DNA from: Gadus chalcogrammus
Lineage: Eukaryota > Chordata > Actinopteri > Gadiformes > Gadidae
Direction: 5' to 3'
NCBI RefSeq assembly: GCF_026213295.1
Contig: NC_079413.1
Span: 23,153,335 to 23,217,334 of the forward strand
Length of the DNA: 64,000 nucleotides
A program made the translations under genes and the position numbers. The notes beneath the pieces are model-generated. The model was not told where the DNA came from, ran no database searches, and saw only the letters and a list, made by a program, of their open reading frames with translations. How positions within the stretch are numbered: the first letter of the stretch is position 1; every line of letters begins with the position of its first letter. Positions 1-16,311 of the stretch are shown piece after piece.

Positions 1-36
<36 letters not shown>

Positions 37-57
37 CACAACACACACACACACAAA
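1..57. repeat. (AC)n microsatellite
   Basis: Nearly pure AC dinucleotides run from the window edge. They abut the dispersed repeat copy that follows, as an AC tract also does for the second copy near 34 kb. Confidence 0.95.
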
Positions 58-713
58 CTTCACTCGCGCACACAGTAAGGTGAATTGAATGAAGACTTTT
101 TTCGTTTAGATCTGACTGGGGATGGGATAGGTTAATACGCTTGAGGTGGTTAACAGGTTGTTGTTTATTCTCTTGCCAGAAGGACTATTTCTATCTAGAC
201 TAGGCTTCCTTATAAATGTTTATGAATATTTTATTTTTATTTTATTATTTTTTTTCCCAAAGATCATATTCGGGCCCTAATCTAAATAACATCCAAGGCT
301 TTATCCCCAAATAAAACAGCATAGGGACGCCACTGCCTTAAGCTAACGTATTTATCCACCTGATAGCAGACACTTTAAATCTTAGTAATAATACATGCAA
401 CTTATTTCAAATTTCCCAATCGTATCCTCGATACATACAAATATATATAAAGGAATATATATGAAAATGAAATGGCTAAAGTAATGCAAAATTATGATGT
501 AGTCGAGTACAAACAGTTCTACTCTCATTGCATCTTTGGAAGTTAATTCTGACTGATATACTGTTATCTTCCACAGCATGACATAACACATCTCAGGAAG
601 TGGTTGGTGCTCAATTTGTTGGAGAATCTCCATACTGAAGGGTATAGTTCTTCTGAAGCAGATGTGCTATGAATTCCAATATAACACAACCGTAGGCAAT
701 GGACCTACAAAAA

Positions 714-754
<41 letters not shown>

Positions 755-766
755 GGTTGTGTGTTG

Positions 767-809
<43 letters not shown>

Positions 810-1255
810 CGTGTGTGTGTGTTGGTGTGTTTGTGAGTATTGTGATTTAGACCTCACTTGACCTCGCTGGGATGCTGACGGCGTTACCCCGCCATTCCAT
901 TTTTTATTACCTTTTTGGCGGCCCTCAGTCATAATTTTGGGTGCTCTAAATTGGCCCCTCAGCTGTCCAAAACTTTTGAGACCCCATGTTGTAGACCAAA
1001 TTGAAAACTGTTAGTTCACCATAGAAACGCTCAGAGGTCAGCAATACTCCCGTCGCGCAAGACGTCGGTTAGGAAAAGTGGAAGTCGGAATTATTCTAAA
1101 CAGCCGCTGTCTTTTCCTGTTTTAAAGGAAGCACCATTTCACTCTTCCGGGACCGATGACGTTTTCACAAAGGTTAAGTTAAAAGGATAGGAGATTGGAC
1201 TATTAGTATAGAGGAATAGGGACACAGCTAAGGAGTCTCACATAAATATATTCTA
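58..1255 (+). repeat. Dispersed 1.2-kb repeat, copy A
   Basis: This segment is closely similar, with small indels, to 34335-35357. Shared landmarks in the same order include TCTGACTGGGGATGGGATAG, CTCTTGCCAGAAGGACTATT, ATAACACATCTCAGGAAGTG, GCTGACGGCGTTACC and AGGAATAGGGACACAGCTAA. A short third copy lies at 27325-27445. I see no open reading frame or terminal repeats that classify it. The two long copies diverge right after AGGGACACAGCTAAGGA..TCTCAC. Here the downstream flank is AT-rich anonymous sequence; at the other copy it is the presumed 5' end of dexi. Confidence 0.85.
718..839. repeat. Interrupted (GT)n microsatellite
   Basis: GT dinucleotides with a few TGG and GTTG interruptions lie inside repeat copy A. 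Copy B lacks this tract, so it expanded in or was lost from one copy. The Cys-Val and His-Thr reading frames over it are artefacts. Confidence 0.95.
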
Positions 1256-1356
1256 TAACTAGATGCTTCGCCGCGCTCTGGGATGGCAAATGGAGCTCGA
1301 ACGTCCACACTGGACGGACATCTTACAACAGTAAGCTGCTCAGCCTAACTTGTGTT

Positions 1357-1622
1357 GTTAGTGGTACATGTACTTTTTTAAACAACATAACTTTAAACCA
1401 TTCAACCGATTTTCAACGGTTTGGTGTGTTATACATCGTCAGAGAGTAGTTATGACACCTGCATACTTGATTTAGAATAATTGAAAAATAGAATAATGCT
1501 TCTAAAATCGGTACAATATCATAACTACGTTAACTAACGTTTGTAATAACCAAACCGTGTGTAAATCGGTTGAATACTTGAGCAACTTATGGTCTTTAAA
1601 AAGTACATGTACCACTACAAAC
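1357..1622. mobile_element. Short inverted-repeat (MITE-like) element
   Basis: The left arm (about 1357-1420) carries GTGGTACATGTACTTTTTTAA and 'ATTCAACCGATTTTC'. The right arm (about 1543-1622) is its reverse complement, with 'AAATCGGTTGAATAC' and 'AAAAAGTACATGTACCAC'. The length is about 265 bp with no coding capacity. I could not define a target duplication, so the superfamily is not assigned. Confidence 0.6.
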
Positions 1623-1628
1623 ACATTG

Positions 1629-2190
1629 GGTGTGTTCGAAACCACCTACTTGCTCAATACTCTTACTAACTACGACGTCAAATTGAGTAAGCAGAACGTA
1701 GTAAGCGAGTTTAGGTCAGCGAGTAGTATCGAATGTCTTCTACTAACGGGACGTTTTTGTGTAAGCATCCGCCTAGCTTACTAGACGTACTCAACCGCTC
1801 CCAGAATGCACTGCGTTCATTCAAAAGAACAGCTGGAAGCAATGGCGCTAAACGGGAGCCGCAGGCAGCAGTGCTTTTACTAATTGTTAATAATTGTTCA
1901 AACATATCACAGCAATCCTTAGGTTGAAGAGTCCTGTGACTGTTCAAATGTGACTGTTTTATATATTTATTATAATATTATTAACGGCGCTTCCCGCATG
2001 CTCCGCAGTGCTTATTGACCGTATTGATTCACGTCATTCTGAGGTGGCTTAATTAAGAACGGCCTTTCCGAACGATTTCGATTACCTCCAAAATGGATTA
2101 CTCCATCATATTTAAGGTTCGCAGAAGTTAAGCAAGTATTGAGTAGCTAAGGTAGTAGGAGTAAGCAAGCTATGGTGGTTTCGAACACAC
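1629..2190. mobile_element. Non-autonomous DNA transposon with terminal inverted repeats
   Basis: It starts GTGTGTTCGAAACCACC and ends with the exact complement, GGTGGTTTCGAACACAC. Subterminal GAGTAAGCA/GAGTAGCT-type blocks are also inverted. The element is about 560 bp, has no credible ORF and directly abuts the preceding inverted-repeat element. The target duplication is unclear. Confidence 0.65.
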
Positions 2191-2199
2191 TCCAAAGGA

Positions 2200-2720
2200 C
2201 GCCCAAAATATGGCCGCGGCTCTTTTTCGAGTGTCCTCAACATTGGAACAGTGCTTGTCGGCACCGCTTTCTATGATCGTAGCGTCCCTAAAAGGAACGG
2301 CCGTGAGCATGCCTTCCTTGACATATGGGAAACAGCCCCTCCTGTCTGTCTCACCTCCACCCGGCCCTCATCTACAATCATGCCCCTCACCTGGTCTTCA
2401 TCCCCAATCAACCCCCTTCATACACCCTGGATTCCCTGCTGTCGGCGCCAGATCGCTACTACGCACTACCGTGATAACTATACGTGCCTGGCTCTAGTGT
2501 TACTTGCTACCTCGCTCTCTTACTCTAGTCTCTCTTGTTGTTTTGGACCACATCTAACTTTAGTTCCTCTGCCTGCAGTTACCCGGATCACTCACTCCAG
2601 CTCGCCCACTCGCTCTTCCCCCGGCTCCCTCATCCACTAACTGCTACCCACCTTGTTCAATAAACCCCTTTTTATCCCTTCAACACGTCTCTGTCTGCTC
2701 TTGGGTTCAGCATCGTCTTA
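2200..2720 (+). mobile_element. Possible retroelement 3' end
   Basis: Pyrimidine-rich sequence with two overlapping proline/serine-rich frames ends with AATAAA (2659-2664) and TCTGTCTGCTCTTGGGTTC, a tail style common in fish retroelements. No enzymatic motif is visible. The assignment is a guess from texture only. Confidence 0.25.
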
Positions 2721-3670
2721 CCATAACACTATGTCTCGCACCCCGTGCCTGTAGCACTTGGAAATCTTTGGGTTTACCACACTGGCCTCAAACGTACCAG
2801 TGAGGATAAGTCGTCTATCCTATCTCCCAGAACACGCACTCTATCTACTGCATCTGTGTCTTCAACACGATGTTCTCCACATCATCGGCCAAACAAACTT
2901 CAGAGCGTATCAATAATCTCCTCACTTGGTGACTAGGATCCTGACACATACGAACGTTGTTTCTATTATTTTTTTTAATAACATTTTCTTGACAATTAGC
3001 AGCCAGGGGGTACAGAAATGGCAGACATAAAATACAGACACAAAAATACAAAATGCAGCATTAAATTAAATAAAAATATTATAAAGAGCACACACACTAG
3101 GTGTTTTAATAGCTTTCCCATTTCTAGAACATAGAATATTCCCCATGTATTGCCTTGTTTCATTCTCAAACACAACAAAAAGCGGTTTCTGATTCGAGTA
3201 TTTACATTTATGAATATGCCATTTAGCTAATAAAATAATAAGGTTTATACTAAAATATTGGTTTGCTTGACTAGAGGTGTAATGAAGAAACCAAACAATA
3301 CAACAAACAAATCATGTTCAATACAAAAACAGTACATGTTCAATACAAGACACATACGAACGTGAACAAGGAAATTACGAGCAAGTGACGTAGTTCACGC
3401 CCGGACACTGATTGGCTGATACGTTTGCCACTTTGCAAATTGACTTTTTGGAAAACGTTTGGATTACGTTTTGGAAAACGTTTTGCCAAATCTTTTGCAA
3501 AGCCTTTTGCGGATTGAAATGTCATTTGAATATCGCAACACACGCAGCGTGGCGAAGTGGATTGCAATCACGGGGACGCTATAGCTTTTCAATTTTAATA
3601 AAGGAACTCAAAGAATATGTTATTCTATTTTTATTGTAATAACTTTAGCAAATTTATTTGATTTTTTTAT
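2721..3670. other. Anonymous AT-rich sequence with a LINE-tail fragment
   Basis: At 2985-3135 the sequence is the reverse complement of 8100-8260 (shared GCAGCCAGGGGGTACAG and CCCATTTCTAGAACATAG), so both are copies of one dispersed repeat. The remainder shows no gene or recognisable repeat. Confidence 0.5.
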
Positions 3671-3735
3671 TGTTTTTTCCAGCTGATATAGCAGAGCCGA
3701 CTCCTGAGAGCAGACGTATCTGAAGCTGCATTGTC
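3671..3735 (+). pseudogene. Relic of the lectin leader exon region
   Basis: TTTTTTCCAGCTGATATA followed by CAGAGCCGACTCCTGAGAGC matches 9110-9165, directly upstream of lectin first exon 1a, nearly base for base. The match breaks before the ATG-bearing part, so only the splice-acceptor/5' leader portion survives. It is the third, truncated copy of this exon in the window. Confidence 0.6.
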
Positions 3736-4926
3736 CCTTTGCATATTAAAATACACTTTGAAAAACGTATTTACAAATTACATTATAAAATTGCATGATG
3801 AATTGCCAATTGCATTGCCATTTGAATTTTGCTACATGCTTCCATAGTTGTCTTCTTTTAAGCAGTCAAGTGCACCACATCAGTTTGTTTATTTAAAAAA
3901 ACATTTCTCACTTCAAACATGGAAGATAATGATTCAATAGCCAAACTCAGACATTTCTCAAAACTGGACTTTCAATCCAAAAAGGAGATAATAAATGATG
4001 GAAGACCAATGCCGGAGCTTAACGGGTTGCTTCAAACTGTATTATGATACAGACCAATACAATATATCATAATTCATATTATAAATCAATGAAATCAATC
4101 AGTGGCTGGTCTCTGGTCAGAGAGCTCCGTTCTCTCGTTAGTCACACCTGATCATGACTAAACCTTTCATCAATGGAGAGACTGTAGTCGTGTTTGACTG
4201 AAAAACCCGAGCGCCCCCGGAGGCGGGGGCAGCTGCGCCAACGTGTGCTGTAAACAGCTGTAAACAGCACCACCATGCTCCAACATGTCCATGGTGCATA
4301 CCCACGTAACGGGAAGAAGCTCGGCTAAAGCCCATGATAACCATTTTTTACCTAAACAAAATACAATTTCCAACACCAAGCAACTAAATGAGCCCATAGC
4401 AAAACACGCAAAACGTGCATGCGCTCATACTGGCCGCCGCCGATTTCGCTACTTCATGCCAACCGAACAAACAAATATGTCATATGAAAGCTGGGGCTTC
4501 ACAGATTCCAATGATATAAGGGGCATCACTCTACGACGTAAACTCACTGAACTAGCAGCCAAAGAAGAGCAAAATAAATAAACAAATAAAAAACGTTATA
4601 CAATGTGATACTTTTGATTGGCGAATAGTGTTTTTTTACATGAATTTGTGTCCCTCGATTTGACTGTCCCTCGACTCCATTGGCTCTAACGGTTCGATAG
4701 AGGGGTCAATCATCCAAATTGACCAATGGATACCCAAGATATCTTCCAGGGTTTGACTGGAAGGTCAGCATAATTCGCGCCAGAAGCGCCGGCGAGATAG
4801 CTCCTAGACATACGCTCCTACTACACGCTTATTACATCGTTTGCATTTCTAGTTAGCTGGTAGTTAGCTAGTTATTTTGTATTTTCTTGCCTTTTTCTTC
4901 TATTTGTTATTATTTTAAAATAAATA
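3736..4926. other. No gene recognised
   Basis: This is AT-rich sequence. A 98-codon plus-strand frame at 4285-4581 has no family resemblance I can name. Nothing else is supported. Confidence 0.4.
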
Positions 4927-5101
4927 ATGGAAGGCAGGAGAAAGGACCTATACTTTTGCGGAGGCCATTCTGCTATCATTAGTGACAGTGGGGATACCGT
5001 AGTCCCTCTCGAGTCGTCGTCTGACGTCAGTGACTTGCTGTTTGCCAGAACTAGGACACGGACAACAGTGATTCAGAATATCGAATTCCATCACCTGAAA
5101 G
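4927..5101 (+). CDS. Candidate first exon of an unidentified small gene or transposon ORF
   Basis: An ATG-initiated frame starting MEGRRKDLYFCGGHS runs 58 codons, is Ser/Asp-rich in the middle (VPLESSSDVSDLLFARTR) and ends at a good donor (GAAAG|gtatgt). About 485 nt downstream an acceptor (tttccacag at 5581-5586) precedes a stretch reading DDDADYEPPSSTAPAPAS, an acidic/proline texture seen in N-terminal regions of piggyBac-derived proteins. That stretch then runs into a (TA)n repeat at about 5659-5702. I do not recognise the product. It could equally be the eroded 5' part of a DNA transposon. The frame and the two splice signals are seen; a gene is inferred. Confidence 0.25.
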
Positions 5102-5665
5102 GTATGTAATCTCTGTTATCGTTATTACTTATTTGATTTTGGTGTCAAATTGACGATCTATCACTCTTATTAGATATTATCTATCTATCGATCACCCTAC
5201 TCACTCTACTCATTCCACACACTCACCTACCGGGTACTCATTTGCCTTATATTCTATATATATGATATTATTTGCATCAATTATCATTATCAATATATTG
5301 TACATATTTATTGATACTATCTCTATCCTTTCTTCTCTTTATTCCTTTTTTGCATTGTTGATGAGGACCTACCTAGCCCAAAACCAAGCATTGCCTGTGC
5401 AAGTGATAAATAAACTTGGATTTGATTTATTATCCTGGCAATGAATTTAGTAAATGCACACAATCAAACTGGTGCAAACTGGCATTGTTAGTTGACTTCC
5501 CCAGTACATGTCTTGTTTACCCCAACATATTGTTACTTGTCTGTTTGAAGTTACATTCTTTTCTTTCTTCTTCTTGGGTTTCCACAGTGATGATGATGCT
5601 GATTATGAGCCACCTTCATCGACTGCTCCTGCTCCAGCGTCAGCCCCCCCACCTCTGTTTATATA

Positions 5666-5703
<38 letters not shown>

Positions 5704-7338
5704 ATATATGTTTATCCCTAATGATTGTAGTTTTTAGCTGTGTTTTTACCTTTGTTTTTACAGTTTGGTTTTATTATATGTTGTTCTCAAATATATCTGC
5801 TCCAGTTGGAGTCAAACTTCATTTCGATTGTATGGTTTTCTTTGACTGGGAAAATGTATAGAGGTCTGGGTGAAATTTCAAAACAAGTCAAAACTGTTGA
5901 ATTTGGATGGAATGAATACCTACAGTAATATGTCAGTGAAATAAAATTAGTTTTACAGTCTGGTACCTTAGAAAGGTCAAATGGCACTGATGGTGCCCAA
6001 AAGTGCCCAAATGGCACCATTTAGTCCGTCTGGACCTACCTGTACTAAAACCTCTCTAAAATCACTTTATTCACTTTATTAGCATTTATCCTGGAACAGG
6101 GTGCTCATCAGATGTTGTTACATGTTTCCCTAAAGGTTCTGGCCTACTATCCCATAGTTTCAAGGTGGTATTCACTCTAAATAATGTGTTTTCTCTCGGC
6201 GAAAATTGACATTTCTTACCATGTTCTAGCTGAATTTACTCTGACACAGTAACATCTATATTGATTCTGACACTTCTGCAGCCACCTCACAGGTGTTACC
6301 TTCTTTTTGAAACCAACTTTATTTATATAGCTCTTGTAGTTGTGGAGGCATACTCTATTCATTATGGGCATGTCATTTCGGGCAGGAGGCCTGTGAAATA
6401 GGCCTAGGGCTTAACAGGTTAACAGTTTGGAACGCATGAATTTAGCAGAACAGCGAAAATGAGTACTGACAGAGAGAATCATTATCACCAGGGCGAATGG
6501 TATGATATAACGGCTGCTGTTGAAACAGTTTGGCTTTTTGGATTATCTTTAATGGTTTCTTACCATGTTGCCAAACTTAAGAGGGTTTTTTTCTTATTTA
6601 GTGCGGTGTAGTTTCCTTCTACTAGACTACGGTCTAGAATGTGCTCGGTTTTGAAAAGAAAATTAACAGAAAGGGTCAACGTGATAACACAACGGTTTAT
6701 CAAGCAAACAATGGACATAAATGTATGTCCTTATTTAAATAAAAAAGCAAAACATAACTGTAAGAGCCATTTTCCTGTTTTTCAGTCATGTTGTAATGTC
6801 TGTGTTGACCACTGAGTGGTGTTGCCGTATTGCGGGTACAGGTGTAAAGGGGACGTCATTTGGGGTACCTCTGTTGTTTGACCCCGGAAGGGCATACGGT
6901 TTTTGACCGCAAGAAATACGAAGTTGTTGTTATGTCACTGAGGATCTATGAATGTATTCCGTATTCCCATGCAATTGGTGTTATGGTGAGGAAATAAACG
7001 GGTTGTAAACCGGAGACGATCGCACGGATCAATCATTGCTTCACGTAGCTGCATAGTACTGGAAACATCAACACAGCGCGTCAACCAGGTCACCCGGGAG
7101 TCAAACCACACGGAGCACACACATTGGATGTGGCTCGTATAATAATCCGCATAATAGAGACAATCCCCCTTCCCACTATAGTTAGCCAGGTGATGATCAT
7201 GCAGAATATATTATTATTAGATAACAACTCTTCCAATTTGTAACAAACATACTTAATTGCCAAAAAAACAACAACAGAAGAACAAAAAAAAATATATAAG
7301 ACAGTTCAGTTCAAGGAGCATAATTCTCAAACCGACGA
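5102..7338. other. No gene recognised
   Basis: AT-rich sequence with a (TA)n run at about 5659-5702. No exon with acceptable splice signals, transposase motif or clear repeat was identified apart from the possible second exon near 5587. Confidence 0.4.
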
Positions 7339-9097
7339 GTTCAGCCTGCAATCTGATATCCTCATTGTCAGGAAGTGACAGTGGTGACACTCTTATCAGA
7401 TGTCTTCAGTTGACACACAGACTCACGGACGCATGCAAACACAAAAAATATTATTTTTCATTGAATATAAAGACACAACATACATAGGTATCAGAGACGT
7501 GTAGTGAGGCCCGTGGCTGGTGAGGCACTGACTTTATCAAGAGTCAGATTTACAAATGTATGAACCCAATTGTTATGTAGTAGAAAAGAAGATTTCTCGT
7601 AGCACAGCCACACAGCCAGTCTTTTCGGCGGTACCACTCGGTTTGAAAAGACCGCGTTACTTTCTGTCCCGTAGTTTGAAGCAACCCGTTACACAGGCAG
7701 AGAGGAGGGCACTCCAAAGGGTCATAAAGACAGCTGAGAGGATTACTGGGACCACACGTCCCTCCATGGACTTTATTTACAGTCAGCGCTGTCGGAAAAG
7801 GGCAGTGAGAATCATTAGAGACTCCCTCCACCCAGCTCACCCTCTACTCAATAACTAACATTGTAAATACAGATTCAGACACAGTAGAGCGGACGGTGTC
7901 ATCACACACACAACAAGATTCTTCAATAGCTTCTTCCCTGCAACAGTGCGACTGAAGGCATTAACAGAGAACATCTGAAAAATACAATGTGCAATATTGT
8001 ATTTTATTTAAATATATACTCACCACCCTACCCCCACTTCCTACCCCCATTTAATTTAATATGTATATATTTTTTAATTTTAATCACTATCCACTATCTA
8101 TGTTCTAGAAATGGGAAAGCTATTAAAACACCTAGTGCGTGTGCTCTTTATAATCTTTTTATTTAATTTAATGCTGCATTTTGTATTTTTTGTGTCTGTA
8201 TTTTATGTCTGCCATTACTGTACCCCCTGGCTGCTAATTGTCAAAAAAATGTATAAAAAAAAGGTCCATGGAGAGAGAGCGAGAGAGAGAGCGAGAGAGA
8301 GAAGCACAATAAATAGTAATAATAAAAAATATAAAAAGTTTTAAAATTGAGATAAGGACAAATTGCATGTTGTGCAATGCATTTCAGAGAGCACCACAGT
8401 AGATAGTGATTACAATTAAAAAAGGTGTATACATATTAAATTAAATTGAATTCAGCAGTGCAACCATACTGTATAACCAACCACATGTAGCAGCGTTGTT
8501 GCACGTAGGAAGTGGGGGTAGGGTGGTGAGTATATATTTAAATAAATAAATAAGCAAAACACAATATTGCACATTGTATTTTTCAGTTGTTCTCTGTTAA
8601 TGCCATCAGTCGCACTGTTGCAGGGAAGAAGCTATTGAAGAATCTTGTTGTGTGTGTGATGACACCGTCCTCTCTACTGTGTCTGAGTCTGTATTTACAA
8701 TGTTAGTTATTGAGTAGAGGGTGAGCTGGGTGGAGGGAGTCTCTAATGATTCTCACTCACTTTCAAACAGAGTGGTACCGCCGAAAAGACTGGCTTTGTG
8801 GCTGTGCTACGAGAAATCGCCTTTTCTACTACATAACAATTGGGTTCATATATTTGTAAATCTGACTCTGAAAAGGTCAGTGCCTCACCAGCCACGGGCC
8901 TCACTACACGTCTCTGATACCTATGTACGTTGTGTCTTTATATTCAATGAAAATAATATTGTGTGTGTTTGCATGCGTCCGTGAGTCTGTGTGTCAACTG
9001 AAGACATCTGATAAGAGTGTCTTCACTCTGATACGAGTGTCACCACTGTCACTTCCTGACATTGATGATATCAGATTGCAGGCTGCTCAGAATTAAA
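7339..9097. repeat. Long inverted repeat upstream of the lectin gene
   Basis: The left arm (about 7339-8250) and right arm (about 8470-9097) are reverse complements over most of their length. Matching blocks include the pair around CTTTTCGGCGGTACCAC (about 7620/8785), the 'CGTGTAGTGAGGCCCGTGGC' block (about 7497/8900) and the 'ATCAGATGTCTTCAGTTGAC' block (about 7396/9000). The spacer holds GAGAGAGCGAGAGA repeats. The outer edge of the right arm lies about 15 bp before the splice acceptor of lectin exon 1a, so the arms duplicate sequence flanking that exon in opposite orientation. Confidence 0.85.
7680..7990 (+). mobile_element. LINE 3'-end fragment (reverse-transcriptase C-terminal tail)
   Basis: The translation QPVTQAERRALQRVIKTAER, then ITGTTRPSMDFIYSQRC, then RAVRIIRDSLHPAHPLL resembles the C-terminal region of fish non-LTR retrotransposons (pattern ...VVKTAERITG..LPSIQDLY..RC..RA..I..DPSHPAH..F). 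A further FFNSFFPATVRL-like segment follows in another frame. The complement of this fragment lies in the right arm of the inverted repeat at about 8560-8760. It is non-functional and 5'-truncated. Confidence 0.75.
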
Positions 9098-9178
9098 ACA
9101 TGCAACCTGTTTTTTCCAGCTGATATATCAGAGCCGACTCCTGAGAGCAGATGTATCTGAAGCTGTCAGGGAGGAACC

Positions 9179-9269
9179 ATGGCTACCATCTCTGAACCGG
9201 ACCCTGGACTCTCTGAGGAACCTGGGGACACGTCTTTGGACCGGAGGGAGACCAGGAAGAGAAAATTTG
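9179..9269 (+). CDS. Alternative first coding exon (1a) of the C-type lectin receptor
   Basis: The exon encodes MATISEPDPGLSEEPGDTSL plus DRRETRKRKF and ends in phase 1 at TTTG|gtaggt. It is a near-duplicate of exon 1b at 10356-10446, with the same 91-nt length and phase, so either could splice to the transmembrane exon at 10667. An acceptor-like ttttttccag lies upstream at about 9110-9119, so the ATG may sit in a spliced leader exon. The exon is intact. Whether it is used, or is an unused duplicate, cannot be read from the sequence. Confidence 0.6.
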
Positions 9270-10355
9270 GTAGGTGCCCTTTTGAGAGGATTTAAAATAA
9301 ATAATCCAGTAAAAAAAATGTCGTTTCATCTGCATACGTTTAAAATGTACTTTTAGAAAATGTTTTATTTCAAATAGGCCGATCTGATGAACCAGTGACC
9401 GTATAGACAGATTTATTCTCCTAAATAACGACATGTGTGTGTTTGGGACAAAAGCTCGCATTTACCTTACTTGACGTGTGATTACGCCCATGAGTTACGG
9501 ACTATTGATAGGCATCTCAAGTAGTTGTGTGTTTCATGTTTTAGGTCCGTTATATACGTGGAACAGAGTGCAGAGTAACTTTAGGGAGCAGAGCACAAGT
9601 TTAGTTTTTTCATGACTTATTATTAATGGTAGTGCAACCTAACATTAGATTGACAATGGTTTATTTAATCAACAATTTTGTGTTTTAATAATGGCTGCTC
9701 ATTTAACTGAAGCGATATCAGGTGAACTTATGAATTTAACATCATTCTATAAAGTTTGTCATTAATATGACCATATCTCAAATTATCCCACGATACATGT
9801 CCTCATATTTTCTGCGTGGGCCGATGTGAAAGACCCTGGTGACACGCAGGCCACATGTTGTCCCCCCTCCATTACTGTGTGTGTACGTATGTGATTCTGT
9901 GTGTATTACTGTATACCTATGAGCATATGAGTATATGTCAATAATGAGGGAATGGTAACATTTATGCTAGAGACCAGCTCTTGCTCTGCTTAATTGTGTT
10001 CTAAACACGAGAGCCACAGTACCAGTCATCACTTACTGAGGTGTTCTCAGTAGATGTCTTCAGGTGTTTCTTCAAGACGGGGAGGGATTCTGCAGACCGT
10101 AGTGAGTCTGGACTGTGAATGACAGCCACGCAGTATGAATATATCAGTGTGAAAATTACTCTGTGTGCGTGTACGTGTGCTTGAGTGCGTTCGTGAGTCT
10201 GTGTGCAGTAGAAGAAAAACATTTCCTTACACTGATGGTATCGGAGTGCACGCTGATAATTGGTCAGAATGAAAACAAGTGACGTTGTTTTTTCAGCTGG
10301 TAGAGCAAAGAAGAAGGCTAAGTCCAGACGCCGTGGAAGCCGTCAGAGAGTAACA

Positions 10356-15783
<5,428 letters not shown>

Positions 15784-16311
15784 ACTTAGTTTGTGTTCAT
15801 GAGTGGAGAACGGATCCTCCTTTCTGTTCTCTGTGCCGTAGATACAGTAAATACACTTTAAGAGTTGAAAGGTTGTTGGATGTGTTTAGGTCTACCAAGG
15901 TCTGGGTTTATATTGTGGTCTACTAAATTCAGGTTTCTATGGTGGTCTACTGAGGTCAGGTTTCTATTGTGGTCTACTGAGGTCAGATCACAAGGGTCAA
16001 CCCTTTCCGGGTTCACTTGCACTAGTTTCTATTGGAGCTGCTGAACGGTTTTGCGTTCTCCTCCACAAGCTCCGCCCCCGACTCGTTAATCTCTTCGTGG
16101 AGTGACTTCCCCTCCCTGGGTAATCTTTGTAGACACTGCTGTGATACTCAATCATGTATGAAAAGGCAGGCCAGAATACTGGGTGTGAATCCCCTGGTCG
16201 CCCTCTAGTGGACGGGTGTCAGGAGAGAGTGAAGGGAGTGTCTGACGCTGCATCTCTAGATCCGTGTTGTAGACGTTCACTCCTCTCCTCCTGGTTTCTT
16301 CAGGTTCAGTG

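Noticed and set aside
662..932. Cys-Val and His-Thr rich reading frames
   Set aside because: They are translations of the GT/AC microsatellite and have no gene signals. The same applies to similar frames at 10760-11174, 11830-12163, 15238-15475, 17576-18339, 22209-22496, 24728-25094, 33843-34324 and 48719-49134.
4230..4581. THAP-like or other zinc-finger gene
   Set aside because: Scattered Cys/His in three frames but no ordered motif and no splice structure.
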